A stretch of DNA of 64,000 nucleotides from Micromonospora pallida (lineage in GTDB: Bacteria; Actinomycetota; Actinomycetes; Mycobacteriales; Micromonosporaceae), in contig NZ_FMHW01000002.1 in NCBI RefSeq assembly GCF_900090325.1, forward strand, positions 3,659,001 to 3,723,000, written 5' to 3'. Below the pieces are notes generated by a model. The model saw only the letters and a list, made by a program, of their open reading frames with translations, was not told the origin of the DNA and did not search any database. Shown here piece after piece: positions 25,924-34,915 of the stretch; position 1 is the first letter of the stretch, and each line of letters begins with the position of its first letter. The translations under genes were made by a program, and so were the position numbers.

Positions 25924-26676
25924 GTGAACCGAGGTACCACCGTTCTCCGCCGTCTGGGCCGCGCCCTGACGGCCTTGACGCTCGCCGCGGTCGCCAGCCT
26001 GGTCGGCGTGACCGCGACCAGCAGCGCCGCCCAGGCCGACGGCTGCTACACCTGGGGCCGCAACCTCGCCGAGGGCGCGAGCGGCGAGGACGTCCGGCAG
26101 CTCCAGATCCGCGTCTCCGGCTACCCCGGCTACGGCGCCCGGATCGCCATCGACGGCGCGTTCGGCCCGGCGACCCGGTCCGCGGTGATCCGCTTCCAGC
26201 AGGCGTACGGGCTGTCCGCCGACGGCGTCGCCGGCCCGCAGACCTACAACCAGCTCTACGCGCTCCAGGACGACGACTGCACCCCGGTCAACTTCAGCTA
26301 CGCCGAGTGGAACCGGTGCAACGGCGACTGGTCGGGTGGCGCGGTCTCGGCGAGCAGCGCCAAGTTCAACGCGCTGGTCTCGATGTGGAAGCTCCAGGCC
26401 ATGCGGCGTGCCCTCGGCAGTGTGCCGCTCTACATCAGCAGCGGGTTCCGCAGTTACGCCTGCAACAGCGCCGTCGGCGGGGCGTCCGGTAGCCGGCACC
26501 TCTACGGCGACGGCGTCGACCTGACCGGCTCGCCGTCGTTCTGCCGGCTCGCCCAGCAGGCCCGCAACCACGGCTTCAGCAACATCCTCGGCCCCGGCTA
26601 CCCGGGCCACAACGACCACACCCACCTGGGCAACTCGCCCAGCCAGTCCTGGTCCGCCCCGAGCTGCGGAATCTGA
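25924..26676 (+). CDS. Secreted peptidoglycan peptidase, M15 family with PG-binding domain
   Basis: 250 residues from the GTG at 25924, which has GGGAG eight bases upstream. The signal peptide (RRLGRALTALTLAAVASLVG..AQA) is followed by a PG_binding_1 domain (LAEGASGEDVRQLQIRVSGY, IDGAFGPATRSAVIRFQQAY). A zinc D,D-carboxypeptidase domain follows, with ligands in SRHLYGDGVD and NDHTH. Several Cys residues suggest disulfides outside the cell. It trims stem peptides of the wall. Its 3' end is duplicated downstream. Confidence 0.9.
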   Translation: MNRGTTVLRRLGRALTALTLAAVASLVGVTATSSAAQADGCYTWGRNLAEGASGEDVRQLQIRVSGYPGYGARIAIDGAFGPATRSAVIRFQQAYGLSADGVAGPQTYNQLYALQDDDCTPVNFSYAEWNRCNGDWSGGAVSASSAKFNALVSMWKLQAMRRALGSVPLYISSGFRSYACNSAVGGASGSRHLYGDGVDLTGSPSFCRLAQQARNHGFSNILGPGYPGHNDHTHLGNSPSQSWSAPSCGI

Positions 26677-26740
26677 TCCCGGCCGGTCATGACGAAGGCC
26701 CGCTGCGGGAGCTGATCCCCGGCCGGTCGCGACGGAGGCC
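26661..26740. repeat. 40-bp direct repeat spanning the M15 gene stop
   Basis: 26661-26700 (which contains the TGA) and 26701-26740 are adjacent 40-bp copies, roughly 80-85% identical by eye, sharing the CTGATCCC-GGCCGGTC core. Confidence 0.75.
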
Positions 26741-26762
26741 CCCGCCACTGGCGGGGGCCTCC
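26734..26762. terminator. Bidirectional terminator between M15 gene and thrS
   Basis: GGAGGCCCCCGCC (26734-26746) and its exact complement (26750-26762) flank a three-base ACT loop. It lies between two convergent genes. Confidence 0.9.
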
Positions 26763-26775
26763 GGTACGTCCCGGG

Positions 26776-28776
26776 TCAGGCGGCCGACGGGCCGGCGTTG
26801 GTGCGGGAGCGGACCACCTCGGTGACGTGCGCGACCGCCTCGGCCAGCGGCACGCCGTTGCGCTGCGAGCCGTCCCGGTAGCGGAACGAGACGGTGCCGG
26901 CGGCCACGTCGTCGTCCCCGGCGATCACCATGAACGGGATCTTCTGCTGCTGGGCGGTACGGATCTTCTTCTGCATCCGGTCGTCACCGGCGTCGACCTG
27001 GGCGCGGATCCCCTCGGCGCGCAACGTGTCGACGAACTGTCGGAGGTAGTCGGTGTGCTCCTCGCGGATCGGGATACCGACCGCCTGCACCGGGGCCAGC
27101 CAGGCCGGGAACGCGCCGGCGTAGTGCTCGGTGAGCACCCCGAAGAACCGCTCGATCGAGCCGAAGAGCGCCCGGTGGATCATCACCGGCCGCTGCCGGG
27201 TGCCGTCGGCGGCCTGGTACTCCAACCCGAACCGCTCCGGCAGGTTGAAGTCGACCTGGATGGTGGACATCTGCCAGGTCCGGCCGATCGCGTCCTTCGC
27301 CTGCACGCTGATCTTCGGGCCGTAGAAGGCCGCGCCACCCGGGTCGGGCACCAGGTTCAGGCCGGACTCCTCGGCGGCCGACCGCAGCGCCTCGGTGGCC
27401 CGCTCCCAGTTCTCGTCGGTGCCGACCGACTTCTCCGGGTTGCGGGTGGAGAGTTCCAGGTAGAAGTCGTCGAGGCCGTAGTCACGCAGCAGTTCGAGCA
27501 CGAAGGCGAGCAGCGACTTCAGCTCGCCGGCCATCTGCTCCTCGGTGCAGAAGATGTGCGCGTCGTCCTGGGTCATCCCGCGTACCCGGGTCAGCCCGTG
27601 CACCACGCCGGACTTCTCGTACCGGTACACCGTGCCGAACTCGAACATCCGCAGCGGCAGCTCACGGTAGGACCGCCCGCGGGACCGGAAGATCAGGTCG
27701 TGCATCGGGCAGTTCATCGGCTTCAGGTAGTAGTTCGCGCCCTCCACCTCCATGGGCGGGAACATCCCGTCGGCGTACCAGTCGAGGTGCCCGGAGACCT
27801 CGTACAGGTGGCCCTTGGTGATGTGCGGCGTGTTGACGAACGCGTAACCGGCCTGCTCATGCTTGATCCGGGAGTAGTTCTCCATCTCCCGACGGATGAT
27901 CCCGCCCTTGGGATGGAAGACCGCCAGCCCCGATCCCAACTCGTCGGGGAAGCTGAACAGGTCGAGGTCCACACCGAGCTTGCGGTGGTCGCGCCGGGCG
28001 GCCTCCTCGAGGAGCTTCAGGTACGCCTTCAGCTCGTCCCGGGTCGGCCAGGCGGTGCCGTACACCCGCTGGAGCTGCGGGTTCTTCTCCGAGCCCCGCC
28101 AGTACGCGGCCGCCGAGCGCATCAGCTTGAACGCCCCGATCAGTCGGGTGTTCGGCAGATGCGGGCCCCGGCACAGGTCCGACCAGCAGACCTTCTCCTC
28201 GTTCGCGGCGAGGTTGTCGTAGATGGTCAGCTCACCGCCGCCGACCTCCATCACCTCGGAGGAGTCCAGCCCCTCGCCCTGGACGTCGATCAACTCCAGC
28301 TTGTACGGCTCGTCGGCCAGCTCGGCCTTCGCCTCGTCCAGACTGTTGAAGCGCCGCCGCCGGAAGCGCTGCCCGGACTTGACGATCTCCTGCATCCGCT
28401 TCTCGAGCTTCGCCAGGTCGTCCGGCTGGAACGGCTTGTCGACGTCGAAGTCGTAGTAGAAGCCGTTCTCGATGGGCGGGCCGATGCCGAGCTTCGCCTC
28501 TCCGAAGACGTCCTGCACGGCCTGGGCGAGCACGTGCGCGGTCGAGTGGCGCAGCACGTTCAGCCCGTCCGGGGAGTCCAGGCTCACCGGCTCGACCTCG
28601 GTCTCCTCGGCCGGCTTCCAGTCCAGGTCGCGCAACTGGCCCTGCGGATCGCGGACCACCACGATCGCCTTCGGCCCGGTCGCGGGCAGCCCGGCCGCCG
28701 CCACCGCGTCGGCCGCCGTCGTCCCGGCGGCGACGACGACGGGGTCGGCCACTGCAGGGGTACGGGGTGCGGACAC
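26776..28776 (-). CDS. thrS: Threonine-tRNA ligase
   Basis: 666 residues from the GTG at 28776, with GGAGGA six bases upstream. An N-terminal TGS domain is followed by the second-additional editing domain ([24 protein letters not shown]-like [11 protein letters not shown]). The class II catalytic core has zinc ligands in [16 protein letters not shown] and [13 protein letters not shown], with motif 2 in [11 protein letters not shown]. An anticodon-binding domain closes the protein. It heads the conserved block leading to the PIM genes. Confidence 0.97.
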   Translation of the reverse strand: MSAPRTPAVADPVVVAAGTTAADAVAAAGLPATGPKAIVVVRDPQGQLRDLDWKPAEETEVEPVSLDSPDGLNVLRHSTAHVLAQAVQDVFGEAKLGIGPPIENGFYYDFDVDKPFQPDDLAKLEKRMQEIVKSGQRFRRRRFNSLDEAKAELADEPYKLELIDVQGEGLDSSEVMEVGGGELTIYDNLAANEEKVCWSDLCRGPHLPNTRLIGAFKLMRSAAAYWRGSEKNPQLQRVYGTAWPTRDELKAYLKLLEEAARRDHRKLGVDLDLFSFPDELGSGLAVFHPKGGIIRREMENYSRIKHEQAGYAFVNTPHITKGHLYEVSGHLDWYADGMFPPMEVEGANYYLKPMNCPMHDLIFRSRGRSYRELPLRMFEFGTVYRYEKSGVVHGLTRVRGMTQDDAHIFCTEEQMAGELKSLLAFVLELLRDYGLDDFYLELSTRNPEKSVGTDENWERATEALRSAAEESGLNLVPDPGGAAFYGPKISVQAKDAIGRTWQMSTIQVDFNLPERFGLEYQAADGTRQRPVMIHRALFGSIERFFGVLTEHYAGAFPAWLAPVQAVGIPIREEHTDYLRQFVDTLRAEGIRAQVDAGDDRMQKKIRTAQQQKIPFMVIAGDDDVAAGTVSFRYRDGSQRNGVPLAEAVAHVTEVVRSRTNAGPSAA

Positions 28777-28868
28777 GATGGCTCCTCCAAAACGTCACGG
28801 TTACGGCCGAGGTACGGCCCTGCGCCGATGCTATCGGTCGCCCCACCCCCCACCGCCGCCGGGAAAGG

Positions 28869-28910
28869 AGGGGACCCCTGTTACCGCTTTTTGATGAGCA
28901 GGGGTCCCCT
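28869..28910. terminator. 12-bp hairpin in the thrS upstream spacer
   Basis: AGGGGACCCCTG (28869-28880) pairs with 28899-28910 around an 18-base AT-rich loop. It could end the ADP-ribosylglycohydrolase transcript or attenuate thrS. No T-box consensus was found in this 300-base spacer; apart from the 14-bp tandem repeats near 29023 it holds nothing else recognisable. Confidence 0.55.
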
Positions 28911-29022
28911 GCAACCACCCGGGCACGGCGGGCGCCGGCTACGCGGGCGCGGACGGGTGGCGGGCGAGGGCGGGGCGGGGCGGGGCAGCGTGAGGGTGAG
29001 GCGGGTTCGTGCACGCAACGCG

Positions 29023-29078
29023 CGGACGGCGACACGTGGACGGCGACGCGCGGACAGTGACGCCCGGACGGTGACGTC
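29023..29078. repeat. Four tandem 14-bp repeats after the ADP-ribosylglycohydrolase stop
   Basis: The unit CGCGCGGACGGCGA and close variants occur four times in a row and abut the stop codon at 29077-29079. Period 14, one to three mismatches per copy. Confidence 0.8.
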
Positions 29079-29997
29079 AGGCGAGCCAGGCCGGCAGCGG
29101 CTCACGGGCGGCCAGCCAGTCGGTGGGCACCCCACCGGGCGTACCCACCCCGGCGTACGCGGCGACCACGCCCCCGACGATCGCCGCTGTGGTGTCCACG
29201 TCGCCGCCGGCCTCGACGCAGGCGCGGATCGCCGCCGGGTAGTCGGCCAGGTGACGGGCGGCCACCCAGAGGGTGAAGGCGACGGTGTCCTGCGCGGTGA
29301 CCCGGGAGCCGTTGCCGAGCGCGTCGACCGCCTCGGTCAGCGGCCGGTCCCGCAGTTCGGCCGCCCGGCGTACCCCCCGATGGACCTCACTGTCCGGTTC
29401 GAGCGTTCCGGCGACCCCGGCGAGCAGCCGGGCGGCGTCCGGCCGGTGTCCGTCCAGGCGGGCCCGGGCGGCCAGCGCGGCGGCCACGGCGACCGCGACC
29501 GCGCCGGCGATCCCCTCGGGGTGGGCGTGGGTGACCTCGGCCGACGCCCGGGCCTGGGCGGCGGCCCGGGCAGTGGAGTCGGCGAAGTACGCGCCCAACG
29601 GGGCGACCCGCATCGCCGCCCCGTTGCCGCACGAGCCCTGCCCGTCGAAGGCGGAGGCGGCGGCCACCGGCCACGGGGTGCCGGTGCGGATCAGCCGCAG
29701 GATGGTCACCGCCCCGGGCCCGTACCCCCGGTACGGCTCGCAGCGCCCGGCGAAGGCCAGAGCCAGCGCGTCCCGGTCGATCCGCCCGGCGGTGGCCAGG
29801 GCCCGCACCACCGAGCAGGCCATCTCGGTGTCGTCGGTCCACGACCAGGGCGGCGCGGGAAGCCGGCCGGCGGCCAGGTCGGTCGGGTCGTTGCCGGGCA
29901 CGAAGAACTGGGAGCCGAGCGCGTCGCCGACGGAGAGCCCGGCGAGGCTGTCCCGGGCGAGCGCCAACCGGGTGTCGCTGAAGATCGTGAAGGACAT
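29077..29997 (-). CDS. ADP-ribosylglycohydrolase family protein
   Basis: 306 residues from the ATG at 29997. The dinuclear Mg motifs are present: GLSVGDALGSQF near the start, WTDDTEMA, and GGDVDTTAAIVGGVV near residue 270. The fold removes ADP-ribose from proteins or nucleic acids (DraG/ARH type). No ADP-ribosyltransferase is nearby, so the target is unknown. The gene is divergent from the two-component system across 73 bases. Confidence 0.9.
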   Translation of the reverse strand: MSFTIFSDTRLALARDSLAGLSVGDALGSQFFVPGNDPTDLAAGRLPAPPWSWTDDTEMACSVVRALATAGRIDRDALALAFAGRCEPYRGYGPGAVTILRLIRTGTPWPVAAASAFDGQGSCGNGAAMRVAPLGAYFADSTARAAAQARASAEVTHAHPEGIAGAVAVAVAAALAARARLDGHRPDAARLLAGVAGTLEPDSEVHRGVRRAAELRDRPLTEAVDALGNGSRVTAQDTVAFTLWVAARHLADYPAAIRACVEAGGDVDTTAAIVGGVVAAYAGVGTPGGVPTDWLAAREPLPAWLA

Positions 29998-30070
29998 CGC
30001 TGGACCAGCTTGCCCGGCCTGCCGGTACGCCGCAACGCGACCCGCCTGCCCGGGGCAGTACCGTCTTGGC

Positions 30071-30760
30071 GTGGCCACCGTGCTCCTGGTCGAAGATGAC
30101 CATGTCGTCCGCGGCGCGATGCTGCGTTCCCTGACCGACCGGGGGCACGCCGTGCACGCGGTCGGTACAGCGCTGGAGGCGCTGCGCCGGGTCGCGGCGG
30201 AGACCCCGGACCTGGTCGTGCTCGATCTGGGCCTGCCCGACCTGGACGGCTCCGACGCGCTGCGGATGCTGCGCGGAATCACCGACGTCCCGATCATCAT
30301 CGCCACCGCCCGGGACGACGAGCAGTCGGTGGTCCGGCTGCTGCGCGCCGGCGCGGACGACTACATGGTCAAGCCGTTCACCGGCGCGCACCTGGACGCC
30401 CGGATCACCACGGTGCTGCGCCGGGTCGGGCGGGCCAGCCGCAACATCCAGCCGGTGGTGCACACCGTGGGCGGGCTCCGGGTGGACGTGGGCGAACGCA
30501 GCGCCCACCTCGACGGGGAGCCGCTGGCGCTGACCCGTAAGGAGTTCGACCTGCTGGCGTACCTGGCGGCCCGGCCCGGGCGGGTAGTGTCGCGCCGGGA
30601 ACTCCTGGAGGAAGTATGGCGTCAGCCGTCGGTCGGCGAGGACCAGACCATCGACGTTCACCTCTACTGGCTACGTCGAAAGATGGGCGAGTCCGCGGCG
30701 AAGCCGCGCTACCTGCGCACCGTGCGGGGGGTGGGCTTTCGGCTGGTGGCGCCGGACTGA
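30071..30760 (+). CDS. Response regulator, OmpR/PhoB family
   Basis: 229 residues from a GTG at 30071. The receiver has the acidic pair in VEDDHVV, the phosphorylated Asp52 (VVLDLGLPD) and Lys in DDYMVKPF. The winged-helix output domain has LTRKEFDLLAYLAARPGRVVS and the wing YLRTVRGVGFRL. It is coupled to the downstream histidine kinase and probably controls envelope or stress genes; the regulon is unknown. Confidence 0.94.
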   Translation: MATVLLVEDDHVVRGAMLRSLTDRGHAVHAVGTALEALRRVAAETPDLVVLDLGLPDLDGSDALRMLRGITDVPIIIATARDDEQSVVRLLRAGADDYMVKPFTGAHLDARITTVLRRVGRASRNIQPVVHTVGGLRVDVGERSAHLDGEPLALTRKEFDLLAYLAARPGRVVSRRELLEEVWRQPSVGEDQTIDVHLYWLRRKMGESAAKPRYLRTVRGVGFRLVAPD

Positions 30761-32175
30761 GGGGCACGCTCGCCGCCCTGGTGGCCGGGATGGTCTCCCT
30801 GGTGGCGCTGGCGTTCCTGATCCCGCTCGGCACCACCATGCAGGACCGGGCCCGGGAGGAGGCGTTGGCCGACGCCGCGAGCCGCGCCGCCCTGGTCACC
30901 GGCACCCTGGCGGTCAGCACCCGGGCCGAGGACGTCGCCCGCGCGGTGGAGGCGACCGGCGGCGACCCGGCCGCCCGACCCGTGGTCCACGGGCTCGGCG
31001 GTGATCCCGGCGGCCGGGCCGAGCAGGCGGATGTGGCCCGGGCCGGCCGGGAGCGGCGCTCGCTGGTCGTCGGCGTGCCCGGTGGCCGGGTCCGGCTCGA
31101 CCCGGTGGTCCTCGGCGACCAGGTCGCCGTGATCGAGGTCTTCGTCCCGGAGACGACCTCCGGCGACGGTACCCGCACCTGGCTGCTGCTCGGCGCGGTG
31201 GCCGTGGCCCTGGTGGGCGCCGCGGTCGTCGTGGTCGACCGGGTCGCCGCCCGCGCCAGCGACGCGGCCCGTGGTCTGGTCCAGGCGGCGCTCGCGCTCG
31301 GCGAGGGCGACCTGGCGGTACGCGTCGAACCCGCCGGCCCGCGCGAACTGGCCGAGGCCGGGTACGCCTTCAACCGGATGGCCGACCGGCTGGTCGCCAC
31401 CCGCACGGACGAGCGGGAGCTGGTGGCCGACCTGTCCCACCGGCTGCGCACCCCGCTGACCGTGCTGCGACTGGACGCCGAGGCGCTGGACTCCGACGAC
31501 ACCAGCGTGGGCACGTTCAGCGCGGACGAGCTGGACCGGCGCCGGAGCATCCGCCGGCTCCGGCAGGCGATCGTCACCCTCGAGGGCGAGGTGGACGTGC
31601 TGATCAAGACCACCCGCAAGGCGATCACCCACGACACCGGGCCGGCCGAGTGCGACGTCAGCGAGGTGGTCCGCGACCGGATGGTGTTCTGGTCGGCGCT
31701 GGCCGGGGACCAGCACCGGCCGCACCGGGTGACCGGGGCCCAGTTACGCATCCCGGCCTCGGTGCCCCGGGCCGAGCTGGCCGCCGCCCTCGACGCGGTG
31801 ATCGGCAACGTCTTCCGCTACACGCCGCAGGGCACCGCGTTCGAGGTGGCGGTCTCCCGCCGGGACGGCTACGTCGCGCTACGAATCGACGACGCCGGCC
31901 CGGGTATCGCCGACCCCGACCGGGCGCTGTGCCGAGGGGCCAGCGACCAGGGCTCCACCGGACTCGGGCTGGACATCGCCCGACGGGTCGCCCTACAGGC
32001 CAACGGCTCGGTGAGCATCGACCGGGCCCGGCTGGGCGGGGCCAGCGTGGTGATGCTGCTGGCCGACCCGGAGGCGACGCCCCGGCCGGTCAACCGGTTC
32101 GGGCTGGTCGGCCGGATGGCCCGGGAGCCTGGCGGCCGCCGGCGCTGGCCCCGGCCCCGCCGCTCCGACGACTGA
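30757..32175 (+). CDS. Sensor histidine kinase
   Basis: Partner of the upstream regulator. The reading frame becomes coding at a CTG (30757) that overlaps the regulator's stop as CTGA; this rare start gives 472 residues, and GTG/ATG codons at 30781 and 30790 are alternatives. Two membrane helices flank an extracellular sensor of about 120 residues. HAMP, the H-box LSHRLRTPLTVL (His228), the N-box (VIGNVFRYTP) and the G-boxes DDAGPGI and GSTGLGLDIA follow. Confidence 0.9.
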   Translation: MRGTLAALVAGMVSLVALAFLIPLGTTMQDRAREEALADAASRAALVTGTLAVSTRAEDVARAVEATGGDPAARPVVHGLGGDPGGRAEQADVARAGRERRSLVVGVPGGRVRLDPVVLGDQVAVIEVFVPETTSGDGTRTWLLLGAVAVALVGAAVVVVDRVAARASDAARGLVQAALALGEGDLAVRVEPAGPRELAEAGYAFNRMADRLVATRTDERELVADLSHRLRTPLTVLRLDAEALDSDDTSVGTFSADELDRRRSIRRLRQAIVTLEGEVDVLIKTTRKAITHDTGPAECDVSEVVRDRMVFWSALAGDQHRPHRVTGAQLRIPASVPRAELAAALDAVIGNVFRYTPQGTAFEVAVSRRDGYVALRIDDAGPGIADPDRALCRGASDQGSTGLGLDIARRVALQANGSVSIDRARLGGASVVMLLADPEATPRPVNRFGLVGRMAREPGGRRRWPRPRRSDD

Positions 32176-32408
32176 ACCAGCGGCGGCCCCGGGAGCGGTT
32201 CGCTTTCGGCCGGTTCAGGTCTTCCTTAGATCCGCCTTAACGATCCGCCGTACGGACACGCCGGATGGCAGGCTCGTGGGCGCGAACCCATCAGTTCCAC
32301 CGGCCTACGCCCCGGGACCATCCCAACGGCTGGTGGAGCCATACGCGCGGCGGGGGTACGGTCCCCCACACCAGCCCCCGTCGCGCGTCCCTCGCCCGGC
32401 GCCAACCC
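32176..32408. other. Spacer between convergent kinase and deaminase genes
   Basis: No gene, RNA or convincing hairpin was recognised here. The remainder of the spacer, up to the deaminase stop, is filled with the short tandem repeats listed next. Confidence 0.4.
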
Positions 32409-32495
32409 GATCGACGCCTCAGCCTCGATCGACGCCTTGCCCGATCGATGTTTCAGCCCCGGCCGACGGCCCAGCGCTGGCCGACGGCTCAGCGG
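32409..32495. repeat. Short tandem repeats at the deaminase 3' end
   Basis: Three 16-18 bp units beginning GATCGACG or GATCGATG stand at 32409-32460. Two GGCCGACGGCNCAGCG units follow, at 32461-32476 and 32480-32495, the last including the stop codon of the deaminase. Confidence 0.7.
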
Positions 32496-33514
32496 AGCGT
32501 CGCGGCGAGGTAGGCGTCGATCTCGGCGGTGAGTCGCCGCTTCTCCTCCTCCGGCAGGAAGGCCGCGGTCACCGCGTCCCGGGCCAGCCCGGCCACCCCC
32601 GCAGCGTCCAGCCCGAGCAGCCGGGCGGCGACGGCGTACTCGTCGTTCAGCGTGGTGCCGAACATCGGCGGGTCGTCGGAGTTGATGGTGACCAACACGC
32701 CGGCCTCGACGAGCCGCCCGAGCGGGTGCTCGTCCAGGCTCGTCACCGCCCGCGTCCTGAGGTTGGAGGTGGGGCAGACCTCCAGGGCGATGCGCTGCTG
32801 CGCGAGATGGGCGAGGAGTTCCGGGTCCTGGGCGGCGGAGATGCCGTGCCCGATGCGCTCCGCGCCCAGGTCCCGCAACGCGTCCCAGACGGTCTGCGGG
32901 CCGGTGGTCTCCCCGGCGTGCGGGACGGAGCGCAGCCCGGCCGCCCGGGCCTGGTCGAAGTACGGCTTGAACTGCGGCCGGGGCACACCGATCTCGGGGC
33001 CGCCCAGGCCGAACGAGATCAGCCCATCCGGACGCTGGTCGAGGGCGATCCGCAGAGTCTCCTCGGCGGCCGGTAGTCCGGCCTCGCCCGGGATGTCGAA
33101 GCACCAGCGCAGCTCGATGCCGAAGTCCGCCTCGGCCCGCTTGCGGGCGTCCTCGATCGCCTCGCAGAAGGCCGGCGCGGGGATGCCCCGCCGCACGTGC
33201 GAGTACGGCGTCACCGTCAGCTCGGCGTAGCGGACCTGCTGCCGGGCCAGTTCCCGGGCGACCTCGTGGGTGAGGATCCAGACGTCGGTGTCGTCCCGGA
33301 TCAGGTCGACCACGCTGAGGTAGACCTCGATGAAGTGGGCGAAGTCGCGGAACTCGAAGTAGGCCGCGAGCGCTTCCGGGTCGGCCGGCACCGGACTGCG
33401 GCCCTCGTGCCGGGCGGCCAACTCGGCGACGATCCGGGGCGAAGCGGAGCCGACGTGGTGCACGTGCAGCTCCACCTTGGGCAGTCCGGCGATGAACGAG
33501 GACAGGTCGGTCAC
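32489..33514 (-). CDS. add: Adenosine deaminase-like amidohydrolase
   Basis: Zinc TIM-barrel deaminase of 341 residues. The metal motif is HVHH (VELHVHHVGSASP), then the catalytic region SVPHAGETTGP, ERIGHGISAAQD, EVCPTSN and INSDDPPMFGT. It is annotated by family as adenosine deaminase. The HHVGSASPRIV segment is also the pattern I associate with the 6-aminodeoxyfutalosine deaminases of Streptomyces (menaquinone pathway), so the substrate is uncertain. The GTG start overlaps the tam stop (GTGA). Confidence 0.85.
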   Translation of the reverse strand: MTDLSSFIAGLPKVELHVHHVGSASPRIVAELAARHEGRSPVPADPEALAAYFEFRDFAHFIEVYLSVVDLIRDDTDVWILTHEVARELARQQVRYAELTVTPYSHVRRGIPAPAFCEAIEDARKRAEADFGIELRWCFDIPGEAGLPAAEETLRIALDQRPDGLISFGLGGPEIGVPRPQFKPYFDQARAAGLRSVPHAGETTGPQTVWDALRDLGAERIGHGISAAQDPELLAHLAQQRIALEVCPTSNLRTRAVTSLDEHPLGRLVEAGVLVTINSDDPPMFGTTLNDEYAVAARLLGLDAAGVAGLARDAVTAAFLPEEEKRRLTAEIDAYLAATLR

Positions 33515-34305
33515 GGATTCTCCTCGACTCGGGTGGGGGTGCGGGCCACGAAGAAGACGCGGCGGAAGGGGAAGTACACCTGACCGTGCCGGACCGGGTA
33601 GTGCTCGACGAGCCGAGCGCTGAGCGTCGCGCGGAACCGGTCCCAGGTGGCGTCGTCGAGGGCCGCCCGGATCGGACGCAGGGCCGTCCCCTCCAGCCAG
33701 GTGAACACGGGATGGTCGGCGTCGGCCGGGGCCGGCAGGAGGTGCACGTAGGTAGTCTCCCAGGCGTCCACCGCGCAGCCGGCACCGGCCAGCAGCTCGG
33801 CGTAGCCGACGGCGTCACGGACCGGGGCCTCGCGCAGCAGCGGGAGGAGTTCCGCCCGCCACGGCCCCTGGTCGGCCACCGCCCACAGGGTGCGGTGAGA
33901 GGGGGCGTCGTAGTTCGCGGGCACCTGCGCCGCCAGCCAGGCGCCGGGCGGCAGCTCCCGCGCCCAACGGGTGAGCAGCCGCTGGTGGCCGGGCACCCAC
34001 TGGAGTACGGCGTTGGTGAGCAGCACGTCGACGTCCGGCCCGGGCTCCCAGTCGTGCAGGTCACCGACGGTGAAGGTGACCCGCCCGGCCTGCTGCCGGG
34101 CCCGGTCCACCATCGACGGGGAGGAGTCGATGCCGGCGATCCGGCTCTCCGGCCACCGGTCGGCGAGGGTCGCGGTGAGGTGCCCCGGCCCACAGCCCAG
34201 GTCGACCACGGTCCGCGGCAACCGCGCCGGAATGTGGGCCACCAGGTCGTGGAACGGCCGGGATCGTTCCTCGGTGAAGCGCAGGTAGCTGGCCGGATCC
34301 CACAT
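33511..34305 (-). CDS. tam: Trans-aconitate 2-methyltransferase-like protein
   Basis: Class I SAM methyltransferase of 264 residues. The ATG at 34305 has GGAGG at seven bases and gives MWDPASYLRFTEERSRPFHD, the usual Tam N-terminus. Motif I is VVDLGCGPGHLTATL and the motif-IV region is VLLTNAVLQWVPGHQ. Tam methylates trans-aconitate, which otherwise inhibits aconitase. It is translationally coupled with the deaminase gene. Confidence 0.88.
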   Translation of the reverse strand: MWDPASYLRFTEERSRPFHDLVAHIPARLPRTVVDLGCGPGHLTATLADRWPESRIAGIDSSPSMVDRARQQAGRVTFTVGDLHDWEPGPDVDVLLTNAVLQWVPGHQRLLTRWARELPPGAWLAAQVPANYDAPSHRTLWAVADQGPWRAELLPLLREAPVRDAVGYAELLAGAGCAVDAWETTYVHLLPAPADADHPVFTWLEGTALRPIRAALDDATWDRFRATLSARLVEHYPVRHGQVYFPFRRVFFVARTPTRVEENP

Positions 34306-34536
34306 GGCGAACCTCCAAACCGTACGGGTGTCCCGCTGCGAACTCGTCCAACCCCTCGCGTGGCCCGGTGACCGGATCACTAGGCTCAGCCAAATGAAGC
34401 AGCCTACCCCCGACCGGCTGGGCCGCCGGGTGGGCGTCGTCCGTCTCGGTGCCAGACAGGTCGACCCGGACCGGGGCCGGGCCGCAAACGTTGCTGTCCC
34501 GATCGGCGGGGCGGCTCACGGCAGGAAGGGGAAACG

Positions 34537-34734
34537 GTGAAGGGGTGGCTTCCACTCACGCTCGGCCTGCTGGCCGTCGTGGTCGGGGCGGTCTGGACGG
34601 TGCAGGGGCTGGGCTACGTCAGCGGCAGCGTCCTGACCGACCAGCGGATCTGGGCGCTGGTCGGACCGCTGCTGGTGCTCGTCGGGCTCGTGGTGCTCTG
34701 GTTCGGGATGCGCGCCCGGCGCCCGCGTTCCTGA
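34537..34734 (+). CDS. Small two-helix membrane protein
   Basis: 65 residues from a GTG at 34537, with AAGGGGAA before it. Two hydrophobic segments (LPLTLGLLAVVVGAVWTVQG and IWALVGPLLVLVGLVVLWFG) form a hairpin with a basic cytoplasmic tail RARRPRS. Such small proteins are common in this group; the function is unknown. The sequence around its stop is duplicated downstream. Confidence 0.8.
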   Translation: MKGWLPLTLGLLAVVVGAVWTVQGLGYVSGSVLTDQRIWALVGPLLVLVGLVVLWFGMRARRPRS

Positions 34735-34778
34735 CCACGCGTGTCCGCGACCACCAGCGTTCCTGACCACGCGTGTCC
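34725..34778. repeat. Perfect 22-bp direct repeat containing the stop codon
   Basis: 34725-34746 and 34757-34778 are identical. The first carries the TGA of the small membrane protein gene. Period 32, so this is not an in-frame protein repeat. Confidence 0.9.
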
Positions 34779-34821
34779 CTGACCGCCCGCAGAACGGCCG
34801 ACCGACGGGCGGGCCATGCGG

Positions 34822-34854
34822 AAAGCCCCGCGTCCGGTCTGGACACGGGGCTTT
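34822..34854. terminator. Bidirectional terminator between csp and small membrane protein gene
   Basis: AAAGCCCCGCGTCC (34822-34835) pairs with 34841-34854 with one mismatch around a five-base loop. The A/T ends give short U-tracts in both directions. Confidence 0.85.
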
Positions 34855-34915
34855 ACAGGGGCGGACCCGTGGGGACGGGTCAGCCTGTTGGCCGGCGGGG
34901 GCCGACCGGTGCTGC

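Noticed and set aside
28777..29022. T-box riboswitch upstream of thrS
   Set aside because: No T-box bulge sequence or specifier stem could be found; only a simple hairpin is present.
34304..34540. 78-codon open frame between tam and the small membrane protein gene
   Set aside because: No ribosome site, no domain, starts inside the tam ribosome-binding region; likely spurious.
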